Below are positions 24,079 to 34,182 of a stretch of 64,000 bases of DNA, one piece after another. The stretch lies in assembly GCA_009792885.1 (NCBI GenBank), contig WMCF01000067.1:2026016-2090015 (forward strand), given 5' to 3'. Origin of the DNA: Eremophila alpestris peregrina. Lineage: Eukaryota > Chordata > Aves > Passeriformes > Alaudidae. The notes under the pieces are model-generated. The model ran no database searches. It was not told the DNA's origin and was given only the letters and a program-made list of their open reading frames with translations. A program made the position numbers and the translations under genes. Numbering within the stretch: the stretch's first letter is position 1; each line of letters starts with the position of its first letter.

Positions 24079-26231
24079 CTATGCAAAGGTGGAGCCATTC
24101 CAGCCCACGTTGGCAGCATTCATGTCAAAGTAGTTGATGTAGACCCTGCAGAAGAGGTACAGGAGGAAATAACAACAGCTTTATTAACTCATTTATGTAA
24201 GTCAGGACAACACAACAGGGGACAGTGCTTCCCATTGTTCTGCTTGAAAAAACATCAAGCTTCATCTTCACCAAAAATCTGGTGGAGCCTCCTCCAAACA
24301 GTCAATATTTCTCAAAATTGTACTTTTTTTTTTTAATACAAATTCTTCTGCAGTCAGGGACTGTCCAGACACCAGACAGCTTTTGTTTAGCAGCCTGTCA
24401 AGAATTTCCGGAGATCAAGCCCTTTGTTTCTGAGCACTGCAGTCCCTCACATGTGTCACACTGACTGGCAGGCTTGGAGAGGCCCTCAGGCCTGGCTCAG
24501 TGTGTCTCCCTTCCACCCTCACGGCACCAGGCTCTTCCTGTCCTTCACAGCTGCACACAGACACTCTCCTGAGCTCTGCAGCCTGCAAGGGAGCTGTTCA
24601 CAGCCTGCTGGCTTCTACTTTTGTCTCTCAGCTCCAGCCTGTTACTGCTCCTTGCTCAAGCTTTCAGCCTTGGTTCCCCAGAGGACATGACATGACACCT
24701 CAGAGGAAGAAGACACTGGGCAACTTGTCAGTGCTCTGGTGTTCTTCCCTGCTGTCAAAGCAGAAAGCCATTGAACAGAGGACTGTCCAGGGAGAGGCAT
24801 GCAGTGAGTTCTTATGTGGACGTGAAAGTTCTGGAAGCAATCACTTGGTATTTTCCAAAACACATGGACTTATTCCTGGCTTTTTAAATAGACTTTTTAA
24901 AGCAGTTTCAGAAAGCCAGATAAATATGGTTGAACTGTGTCCCAGCCTTACCTGTCTGCAGATACGTGCAAGTGCTTTGAGATCATATCACACAGCATCT
25001 TGGTGTAAGTCTTGTTCTGCTGCCCTCCGATTTTGCCGATGCTGTAGAGGCTGCAGAGTGCGCAGGGATCAGTGGAGCCCCCAAAGGACATCATCTGGTC
25101 AGGTATGATGTGCACAGCTATGTACTGCGGGAGGGAAACACTCCGTTACTGGCTGAACTGCCCTCTCCTGACGAAAATTTGTTTTAGGTACCAGCTCTAA
25201 ACAGAGCAGTTGTATTGGGGTCGGGCAGCTCTCCAGTGCTGGCCTCTGTGCACTTCCCGGGCCCAGGGGAGGCTCAGGCCCGGCAGCTCCCACGGGGGGC
25301 ACGGCCCTGGGGGCTGCGGGGCCCCTCGGCCTGGCTCCCAGCCTTAGAAACGCGGTTATGTGTGCACAAAGCCGCCGGCGAGGCAGGCACTGCTGCCCGC
25401 CACAGCCTCGCCACGGCGCGGGGCGGAGCGAGAGAAAGGCCCATAACCTGTGCCTGCGTGCCAGAGCTCACATCCCCAAATCACGGGCCGAGAGCCGGGC
25501 CTGCCGGAGAGCCGGGCAGCGATTCGGCCTTATCGCGCTCCGGCTGCTGCGGGCTGGCCCGAGGGGCCGTGTGGGATGGCTGAAGAGCCCGCAGCCGCCC
25601 GGAACGCTCGCTCTCTCCGAGCCTCTGCCCGGTGGGTCCGTGCCACTGCGCAGCTCCGCTGCTCGAATCGCGACAGCACAGGCGCAGCACATCCCCGGCT
25701 ACGTGAGCGCCGCGCTCCTGCAGGCCCGGCGGCTGCTCCAGGCACAGGCCGGGCATCGGGAGACTCGGCTCCGCGGGGTGGAACGGGCTCCTTCCTCCGG
25801 AGCAGCGGGGCCGCCGCCGCATTGTACCGCAGCTGCTCCCGCGGCGGCCGCGGCCCGCCTGCCCCGGAGGGAGAGGGCGCGGACCTACCCCGGGGGCCGA
25901 GGGGAGCAGTACGTGCCCCCGGGGGAGAAGGAGCGGACCTGCCCCGGGGGCCGAGGGGAGCGGTACATGCCCCGGGGGGAGAGGGAGCGGACCTGCCCCG
26001 GAGGGAGAGGGGAGCAGTACATGCCCCGGAGGGAGAAGGAGCGGACCTGCCCCGGGGGGAGAATCAGCAGATCTGCCCCAGGGCCGCTCCGCCCGCACGT
26101 GTTCGCCCCGCTCCCGCCCTCACCTGCGCGGGCTTGCCAGTGGCCTTGGCCAGCTGCTGGGTGAGGTCGCCCAAGAGGCTGTCGGGCACGGCGTCCTTGC
26201 AGACATTGGTGTAGATGGCGAACATGGGCAT
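24079..26231 (-). CDS. MIF: Macrophage migration inhibitory factor
   Basis: MIF is a small trimeric cytokine with tautomerase activity that leaves cells without a signal peptide and acts through CD74. Three exons join in frame: 26231-26124 (108 bp), 25124-24952 (173 bp) and 24145-24079 (67 bp). They give 115 codons, the universal MIF length, with the vertebrate exon phases. The ATG at 26231 has a strong GCCACC context. Pro2, the catalytic N-terminal base after Met removal, is present in MPMFAIYTNV. Lys33 (ATGKPAQ), the CALC redox motif in exon 2 and the Tyr/Asn pair of exon 3 (VYINYFD) are intact. The C-terminus VGWNGSTFA closely matches what I recall of chicken MIF. There is no signal peptide, as expected. 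The promoter is a CpG island and intron 1 holds a 54-bp minisatellite. The gene lies between DDX51 and a divergent MIF paralogue in the same orientation. Confidence 0.97.
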
Positions 26232-26480
26232 GGTGGCGGCTGCGGGGGCGGCGGGGCCGGCGATGGAAGCGTAACCGAGCGGCGGGAGCAGCACACTGGA
26301 GCGGGAAAGCGTCAGCGGCGCTTTTAGTGCGCGGGGCCGTCCCGGACGTGAAGCGGCCCCGCCCGGCAGGGAGGGGAGAGAGCGGGGCGGGGACACACAC
26401 GCAGGAACAGACACGCACACAGACACCGGCTCCGCTGTCTGCAGCCCCCGCTGTGGCGGGCAGAGCCCTCCCACCGCAGG
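25200..26480. promoter_or_regulatory. CpG island over MIF exon 1 and intron 1
   Basis: A long CpG-rich block extends from within MIF intron 1 across exon 1 to about 250 bp upstream of the ATG. Part of its G+C content in intron 1 comes from the minisatellite at 25858-26066. No TATA box is seen near the start. The divergent MIF paralogue at 28.6-31.9 kb has no such island. Confidence 0.7.
25858..26066. repeat. 54-bp dimeric minisatellite in MIF intron 1
   Basis: The motif CCT(G/A)CCCCGG recurs at 25884, 25938, 25992 and 26046, an exact 54-bp period. Each unit is itself two related 27-bp halves (GAGCGGACCTGCCCC... and GAGCGGTACATGCCCC...), so this is a higher-order repeat. It begins about 60 bp inside the intron from exon 1. 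Runs of C and G make strong secondary structure likely. Reading frames across it (18-residue period) are artefacts. Confidence 0.93.
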
Positions 26481-26499
26481 CTCTAGACCAGAGGTCTCC

Positions 26500-28470
26500 C
26501 CAGTTCCGCCGTTATTCCTTGGCTTTGTTACTGCCACGGAACATTTTTTGAGAGTTTGTTGCAGGTTCCTTTCTGGAACGGAGTCCGGGCGCGCTGGACA
26601 GCTCATACATAACCTGATATCAGCGCATGTGATACTACCGCTGTAGCACTCCCACTGGTTTCTGCGGGATCAGAGCCAGAGAGGGATATAGGCCTCAGCT
26701 GGGCAGTGGCAAAAAGGGATACTTGCCCTGGCTCCGAGATTTTTTTTCTTTTGCAAACTAAAGTAACATTTGTAGCAGTTTTGCTTTTACTCTGTGTGCA
26801 GCTTTAGCTCGGTGTAAGCAGAAACGTCTGCCTTGCTGCCGTATTATTCTCTAACGTATTTCAATCAAAAATTGCCTATCGCTCCTCAGCCTCCCCATTT
26901 CCACATCATATTTTTCTACTAGAAAAAGGCAGAAGTGAATTTGGTTTGGCTTAGGACTGGTGCGTTGTGAGGTGAGAGGCAGCAGAGCCGTATGCTGGGC
27001 TGTGTGATGTGATGCACGTAGGCTGCCAGGGCACGGTTCCCCACCCTGGCTCTTGCCTGCCCCGGCGGCGGCAGCGCTGCTCTGCTGCATGAAATGACTC
27101 ACAGGAAGGCTAGAGAGGATCAGGCCCGGAGCCCTCTCCACCCAGACATTTCACACACAGCAATGCACTGCTGCTGCTAGAAAGCTTGCCCAGACACACA
27201 TGTTACATATGTGAACACTCATGGCTGTGGATGAGGTGCAAGGGATGGTGACATACGGGAATGCATTGGAGTGACACAGGTTATAATGCTGAGAACTGGA
27301 GCACTTCCTTTTCTAGTGATTAACAGTGCTTAAGAACAGCAACTAAGAACTGATTAAGTTTCCTCCCTTTGATGTCCTCAGCTCCCTGCCATTGCGTAGT
27401 CCCACTTATTCCTCTCACCTTCCTGCCTCCCAGATTTGTTGCATGGAGGTGGGGTAGGAATTCTACCTGTGCAGGGAGAAAAGCTGGAGAGCAATGTCAC
27501 CATCAGTGTGCTTTGCCTTGTGCCTGCCAGGCCCGGAGTGGCAGCCCCTGGCTATGCTGCCACACAAAGGAGAGACATCTGCAACTTCATTCTCTTTTGC
27601 CTCCCTGGCTAAGAAAGAAGCTTTCATCTGTTATCCCAACAAAGCATTTTTGTTGTTTGAGGTGCAGGTCTGTATTTAAAGTCTGTGGCTGCAAAGCAAA
27701 GCTGTGGTAGGGACACAACAGAATGTTAACAATAGAGTTCAGAACAGGGGTGTGATAAGGTTTGCTCTTCCAGAAAAAGCTCACAATACACTTAACTATA
27801 GGATTCCAGGAAACATCTCTACTCAGTCTTTTATTTTACTTTGGAAGCAAATGATCTTATCTGACCAAGGGCTTAAATAATAAATACTTGTATGCAAATC
27901 ATCCTTTCATAATTAATTCAGCACTTCAGTCCCTAGGAATGGCTTACTGTGGCTTGCTGTGCCTCTGCCTCAGTCTGAGCTGTGCTCTAATCTTTGCTGT
28001 CACTACAAATTGTTCAATGGATGAAAAGGGGAGGGCACAGCAGCCAACAGTGGTTTTTTCCACTCACTCCCTCTGCTTATGCTGAGCCCTGGAAGACTCA
28101 CAGCACAAGGTTTCCTGCTACTCAGTTAGATATCCCTGTAGTGTTAGGCCTAAAGAGGATCTGGGCTGCAATCCATCCCTTTTAAATAACAGGTAATCGT
28201 GTTTTAGCTCCTTTTGAAGGGAGGTCCATGTGCAACATTTGTAGCCACATCTATTAACTTAAATATATCTTGAAACTAGGTTAAATATATTTCTCTCCTT
28301 GAAATTTGGCTCTTGAGCACGGACAGGGCAAAGGCAAAAGGAGTGTTCATCTTCATATACGATTAAACTTTTTTTGAAAGAAAAGCTTCTGTTAAGTGTA
28401 TTCTGAGAAGGTACCAACCATCTCAACTAAAGGTCTTCCCAGAATGACAAGAAGGTCCCAGTCATAAGGT
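26500..28470. other. Intergenic DNA between the two MIF-family genes, no gene recognised
   Basis: About 2 kb with no exon that I can support on either strand and no obvious repeat. Confidence 0.5.
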
Positions 28471-28482
28471 TTCTGCTGTATT

Positions 28483-28488
28483 TTTATT
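28483..28488 (-). promoter_or_regulatory. Polyadenylation signal AATAAA of the MIF paralogue
   Basis: AATAAA on the minus strand about 147 bp beyond the stop codon of the MIF-like gene, at a distance similar to that in MIF itself. It supports a real 3' end. Confidence 0.5.
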
Positions 28489-28634
28489 TCAGCAGCAGGC
28501 AAGATGTTAAACAGCAGTGGGTAGCAGCAACTAAGATACCAATGCCTTCTGCATTTGGCCACAAGGTGACCAGAACTGCAGTTGTCAAACCATGGTGAGG
28601 GTTCAGGAATACGCTGTGATTTCCCCAGGGCACC

Positions 28635-31600
28635 TCAGTTGAAGGTGGTGTTATCCCAGCCTGCACTGCCAGGACTGATGTCAAAGAAGCTGCTGTAGAT
28701 TCTGGAGGGGAAGACAGGCTCTGTTAGCAGCTGTGAGCAGAGTGCTGCAGGCTGCTCAGGGTGCTCCTGCACCAGGACACACAGCCATGCTGCAGACTCC
28801 CCCTGGGGCTGTGTCCTCCTCAGGCCTTACACTGTCCCTTTTAATGCCCCATCTACTTGCATTCTGGAGTTCCCAATGATCAAATTGTTGTGTCTGTACC
28901 TGGTCTTTTGCACATGATATCTGTGGGTACATACAGCGCCTGAACCTGCATCATTTTAACCAAGGAATTCTGCAGCTTCTGGACATCAGCATTGCAGCTC
29001 ATGCAGTGGCTCCTATTCTCTGTTTAGCTGGGGAGTTGCTCAGTTGACTTGGCATGTAACCTCTTCAATCAGCACATTAATGGAGAACACCAAAGGACCA
29101 GCCTGGGATGAGTAGCTTTAACAATCTGTGGAAAGTCATGTCAGACAAGCTGCTGTGTGAGCTCACCTGTCAGATGGTATTTTCAGCTGTTTGTTCAGCA
29201 GCTCACAAAGCAATTTGGAGTAGACCTTGTTCTCCTGCTCCCCTACCTTTCCAATGCTGTAGAGAAAGCACATGGCACAAGGGTCTGTGGAGCCACCAAA
29301 GGACACCACATGATCAGGAGAGATCTGTACTGCTAGATACTGTTGGAAGAAGAAGATGAACATTATTTTCTTTGCCATATTAAGAAAAGTTTTGAAAATC
29401 CAGGAAGGCATTTATGTACCTAAACTGCAGTGAAAATAAGCACATGTCTTTCATGCAAAGCTTTCATTTGTTGATGTCTTACGGTCTAGGTGTGCATTCT
29501 ACTCCAAGATATCCACTGCTGTGTCAAAGGACAGTACAAAGGCTCCAGAGATTTTAGGCTTCCTAGTCCAGGTAGCTCCAGGAGCTCAGTGACCTGTGAT
29601 ACCTCCAGGCCCTCCTCGGAGCCACCAGGCTCTCCCTGCCTGTGTGGGAAGGTCAGGGTGAGGGGGTGTGCAGTGCTACTGCTGCCACATTGCGTTCCAG
29701 AGAGATTTTGCACCTCACTGGCTCCTGCTGCAGTCTTTCCTGCTGAGGTAAATGTGAACTGACACAGCAGAGGCCTAAATCAACATCCCCCTCATTAAAC
29801 AAAACACAGCCTAATCCTGCTTTTGTTCTTGATATCAGGGAAAACAGAAAAAAGTATCTATGTTAATATTAATGACCAGCCCACGATTTTCCCTGCTGCT
29901 AATACACAGTGTCAGATCCACACACTGGGGAATCTGGGGATCAGTTCCTCTGGATTCACTGGGCTTCTGTGCTGCTCTTCCCCACGTTTATTAGCAGTGC
30001 ATTGGTGCAACTCAGCAGCAATTACCCTCCTGGTAAAACAAGCCAGCCTGAGTACCAGGAGTTGTCTGGGTAATTAGTTTTGGCCATCATCTGTGGTTTG
30101 TTTGGGTGTCAGGTGCATCAGACCACAGCAGTACAGGATAAGCCAGGGAGATCCTGCTGAGGTACCACTTGCTTGGCCCTGTGCTCCCCTGTCTGGACAC
30201 CATGTGCTCTGGATTTCATGCCAAATGTAGGTACATCCATGCCTTTTACATCTACCCAGGAAGCAGGTTCTCACTAATAAAAGAAAAATCGAGCTGAAGC
30301 ATTGATCAGCATTATTTTCTTCTTAGAGCAGTTTGTAAAAATATTTGGAACAATTTTCCCAGTAGGAAAAACCCCTATTTGATTAAAAATCCTTATTTTT
30401 CCCAAATGGTACAGTTTCCTGTGAGAGGAAAGCTCTGCATTCCAGCCCACCCTAATCCTTTCCTTTTTTCTGTGTTATAACTAAGAGACTCTCCCTTTCC
30501 TACTGCCTCCTTTGTCACGAAGAGCTTGTATGTCCTCTTCAGAAAAATCTCTTTGTAATTCCCTGTATATTTCTAAGTCCCATTACATATCCCTTCCACA
30601 CAGCTGCACAAACCTGTTCCAGCTGCATCCCAGCCCTGGCCTCTAGCTTTATATTCAGAAGCTGTTATGCAAGACACACCCTTTGCCCCCCCAACAGCAA
30701 GTACTTGTTTGCTAGACAGATAAAAACTGGCTTTTTTTAAAGAGAGATAGAACACGTCAATTTTACATAAGAATTTAATGTGTTCAGGTTTCTCAGTGCA
30801 TGGAGAAAGGTTTGCTGGGGAGCCCTCAGAGCTCTTTGTGTTGGCACCAAAACTTCATTCTTTCTCCAGTTCCAAAGCATCACTCCCGAAGCAAAATAAA
30901 CGTTTTCTGAAAATGGGCTTGTGAATATGCAGAAAGGGTGCTTAAACAAGCAGCTACAGATCCATAGCCAATTCACCAGAGTTACTGCTGCTGCAGCAAC
31001 TGAGCTATAGCTCATGTTATGAAGTTTACAGCTCTGTAGAGAAGTTTTCTTTTGGTTTTTCATATTCAACAATCTTGAGCAAGCAACTGATACAGTGACT
31101 AGTGACCAGTCAGTATTAAGAAAATAATAGCCTTATAAAGCCTTATAAGACCCTCAACAGCAGATTTTCAGGACTTCTCCTCAGTAGCATACTGCATTAT
31201 GTTTTGGAGGTAAAACCCCTCCAGTTTGGTAGTGAAACCAGCAGACAGCTTTTACTCTGGTATTTTGACTGCAAATAGCAGGATGCCACACAGATATTTT
31301 TGCCAGATGTCCAAGCAAGCTGAATAAATAATGGTTTTTTTCAACTGTAACCACTAGGCTACAGGCAATTTGGTGGCAAATATCAGGCACTTATTCAACA
31401 GGGCTCAGCAAGGAGGTGGAGGGTGAGATTTGCTTTTCAGTCAGCCAGATTCTTGAGAGGTATTTGCAGGTCCCTGTGGGCACATACCCACATACATCCA
31501 GTGTCTCCATGTTCACAGATAACTACATGCAACATCATCCTACACAAAGCTATCTGAATAAACCAGGGTTTTGAAACCTCAATAAAACTAAGTTACAGTG

Positions 31601-31857
31601 AACAAGTATTTGATATTCTCCCAGAGAGAAGACTGCAAATACTGGTGAGTCATTAGCTATGTTAGTTTATCAAGGCTATCACTCAGAAACAGCTCATTGC
31701 ATAGGCATAGCTGACTAAAGAGAGAAAACATTTCAGCAAATGGACTTACCTGTGCTGGTTTGCCCAGTGCTTTTGATAATTGTTGGGTGAACTCCCCTGC
31801 AAAAGATTCTGGAACTTTATCCTTGTTTATATTTGTGTTAACAATGAATTTAGGCAC
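28635..31857 (-). CDS. Divergent MIF paralogue; canonical start codon is GTG, likely 5'-incomplete
   Basis: A second MIF-family gene with MIF exon structure: 31857-31750 (108 bp), 29339-29167 (173 bp) and 28701-28635 (67 bp). All introns are GT-AG, there is no internal stop, and 115 codons end in TGA. It is MIF rather than D-dopachrome tautomerase, as shown by FIVNTN, SFGGSTDPCAMC, YSIGK and the C-terminal GW. Lys33 and the CXXC motif are kept, but the Asn two residues after the exon 3 Tyr is Ser (RIYSSFFD against VYINYFD). The codon equivalent to Met1 is GTG, followed by Pro-Lys. The frame stays open upstream to a TGA at 32011-32013 and contains no ATG. A polypyrimidine-rich acceptor ends at 31977 (exon would start at 31976), so about 39 extra residues could be joined to an unseen upstream exon. 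There is no CpG island here. Alternatives are a pseudogene or a one-base sequence error. Confidence 0.75.
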
Positions 31858-31976
31858 CTTTGGATCACAAGCAGGTCTCTTTTCAGCTCGCCTTGTTCTC
31901 AGCTTTATTTCTAACTCACCCACAAGCTGGGCCAGCCCACTGTGCACCTCAGGAGCCTCTAAATAGTCAGTGATAC
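31858..31976 (-). CDS. Possible N-terminal extension of the MIF paralogue (open frame to a splice acceptor)
   Basis: This frame is continuous with the MIF-like exon 1 and has no stop between 31750 and 32010. The segment predicts about 39 residues rich in Glu, Leu, Lys and Arg (for example HSGLAQLVGELEIKLRTRR) that could form an amphipathic helix. The upstream end fits an acceptor: a CT-rich tract over 31980-32010 followed by CTGCAG with the AG at 31978-31977. Joining there would need one base of a codon from an upstream exon. I cannot identify that exon, and I recognise no known domain. It may be coding, or a chance open frame of about 87 codons. Confidence 0.4.
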
Positions 31977-32049
31977 CTGCAGCAGGTGCATTGAGAGGGG
32001 TGGGAGTGTCTCAGGAGAGGGGAGGCTGAAAGTGCCATCTGCAGGCTGC

Positions 32050-34170
32050 CAACACACACAGCCAATGCACTGGTCTGCAAAGGAGCCTGGCTTTTGCACT
32101 CTGGAAACCAAAGCATCCAAAATCACACCTCATATTTGGGTACAGCCCAACCATGAAAGCAGTGAAAAAGCATTTCAGAGACTGAGTGTAGGTTGAAATG
32201 CACCTCTTTATGCAAGTCTAGTAATTATTTTTTAAAAGCTGGATGAATGATTCAGCTGTGAGGTCTGAAAGTGTCTCTGAGGAGCAGACCATAACAAAAA
32301 CCCTGCAGTGACACATGTTGTGCAGACCTTTCCTGAGCCATGACTGAGTCATGACAAAGATGCCTCAAAACCAGGGCCTCGGTTTTCCGCTGTGCTGATG
32401 GATTCTACATGCTCAGAGAAGCCTTGTTTTCAACTTGCTCCTTTGTTGTGCAAATAGCTCCATAGCAGTCATAACTCCTGAGAGATAGGAAATCCACAGG
32501 CTTTCTGGCATGAGTGGCTTTTATCCAGAGAGGAGGGAGTGTGTGGCAAGGCTGGGAGCAGTTCTCACTGCTGCCTAGAGGAGCCCTGCATGAGAGAAGT
32601 GCTTTAGAGGGATCATCCAGCATTTGGTAGGGGATGTTCACAGTGAGATGTGTGGGGAAAGCAGGCTGAAAATGCTGATAGGGATAAAATAAATGGTTTG
32701 ATGATATCTCCATGTTAAAAGTGGTGGTTGTCTTTATGCCCAGAACTTTCTGAGTTAAGAGCGTTTCTACTCACTCCATTTTCTCCAGGCAGCAGGAAAG
32801 AGGGAGATCTTTCTATGGCTGTCCCTAAATGTTTGTATTGAATGGTGTAATTGAAGCAAATACTTTTTAATGGTGAAAACTTCTGGATGAATGTGCTGAA
32901 GCTGATTGTGTTCAAAGTTAGGTTGATTGGGCCCTGAGAACCTGACCTAAGTGGTGGCATCCCTGCCCATGGCAGGGGGGTGGAACTGGATGATCTTTAA
33001 GGTCCCTTCCAACCCAATCCATTCTATGATTGTGTGGTGGATGTTGATTTTAAGTTAGTTCCTTCACTGTAGCACCCTTGCTGTAAAAAGTCAGCAGATG
33101 AAATTACTGTGTCAGTGTTCATTTATAGCCCATGTTTGTGGATTGTGTTTCCTGTGTGCATTCTGAAAATAATGAAAACCCTAAAAAAACCCAGAAATAA
33201 AATCTGGTTTACAAAAAGCCTTTTCAGGGTATGTTTCCTAAGCCAAAGTGTTAAAAACACCTCCATCTGTAAGGAGAGGAGATGTAGTTTGTAATATTGA
33301 TTTTATCTTCAGTGGTTTGAGCAAAGCAGGGGGCATGATCCAAAGTGCTTAGTTACAAGTCATCCTATACTTGTTATTGGTCACTTGGAAAAACTTAGAC
33401 TATTTCCAATGAACTTCACAACCTATTTTTACTGCTGGGTACAATAATCAGTCGTTATTCCCAGCTTGCTTACATAACAAGAACAACATTTCCAAAACAA
33501 ACTCTTCTGTGAAAACATCTGATGTCATTCCCAGAAGCTGATGCACCAGGTTGAAAATCAGTTCCTTAGACACCAGAGATGCTCTCCAGAGTCTGCTTTA
33601 TTTTACAGCAGCCGTTTCACTTACTTTGCATGCAAGAATATCTCTGTTTAGTAGGTCCTTCTCCCTGCCTGGAGTCACTAGGATGTTTTCCACTGAAATT
33701 TCCATTACATGTCCAGGACTATTGTGCAGCAAATTTCACTTTCAGTGCTTTTTTCTTTTGCCATGCTGAGACCTGTTTTCCAAATTTGAGGTGTTAAGTT
33801 TTTAATCTGTATCTGCCTGGGTCACCCTAAACCATGTATTTAGCTTTTCCTCTGTGTGCCTGGCAGCCAGATACTTTAGACTTCTGTGTTTCCCCAGCCT
33901 CATGACTGTTGGTCATTGAGCCTCCTTAATCATTCTTTACCTTTCATCTTCTTAAAATATTTCACTTTTGTATTTCTGATACTCTGAGCTGTTTGCCAGC
34001 AGGTTCCTGCTTATGAGGTACTTAGTGTTGCTCTAGAATAATGAGTTTCATATCTATCTTAAACAGAGAAAAAATAAATGAGACAGAAGAGCTTGCAGTC
34101 TGTTTTTAATGTTTCCTTTTTAATTCTATTGCAACATTATTTCCTGTCTTTTCTAAGAGATGCAAATTTC
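32050..34170. other. Intergenic DNA between the MIF paralogue and the SLC2A11-like array
   Basis: About 2.1 kb. Apart from a CR1 fragment near 32.95 kb I see no supported exon. An unseen first exon of the MIF paralogue could lie here. Confidence 0.45.
32905..33033 (+). mobile_element. CR1 LINE 3'-end fragment
   Basis: Plus-strand CR1 tail: the GGCATCCCTGCCCATGGCAG segment, GATGATCTTTAAGGTCCCTT, then CCAACCCAATCCATTCTATG, ending in the ATTCTATGAT-type terminus. It is 5'-truncated and non-coding. Confidence 0.9.
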
Positions 34171-34182
34171 TTCTCTGAACAT

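Noticed and set aside
25358..26214. Long plus- and minus-strand frames with an 18-residue Pro/Gly/Arg repeat
   Set aside because: They arise from the 54-bp minisatellite in a CpG island inside MIF intron 1. There are no family motifs and no start context.
28635..31857. Calling the second MIF-type gene D-dopachrome tautomerase (DDT)
   Set aside because: The exon 1 and 2 motifs (FIVNTN, SFGGSTDPCAMC, YSIGK) are MIF-type, and DDT lacks this CXXC arrangement.
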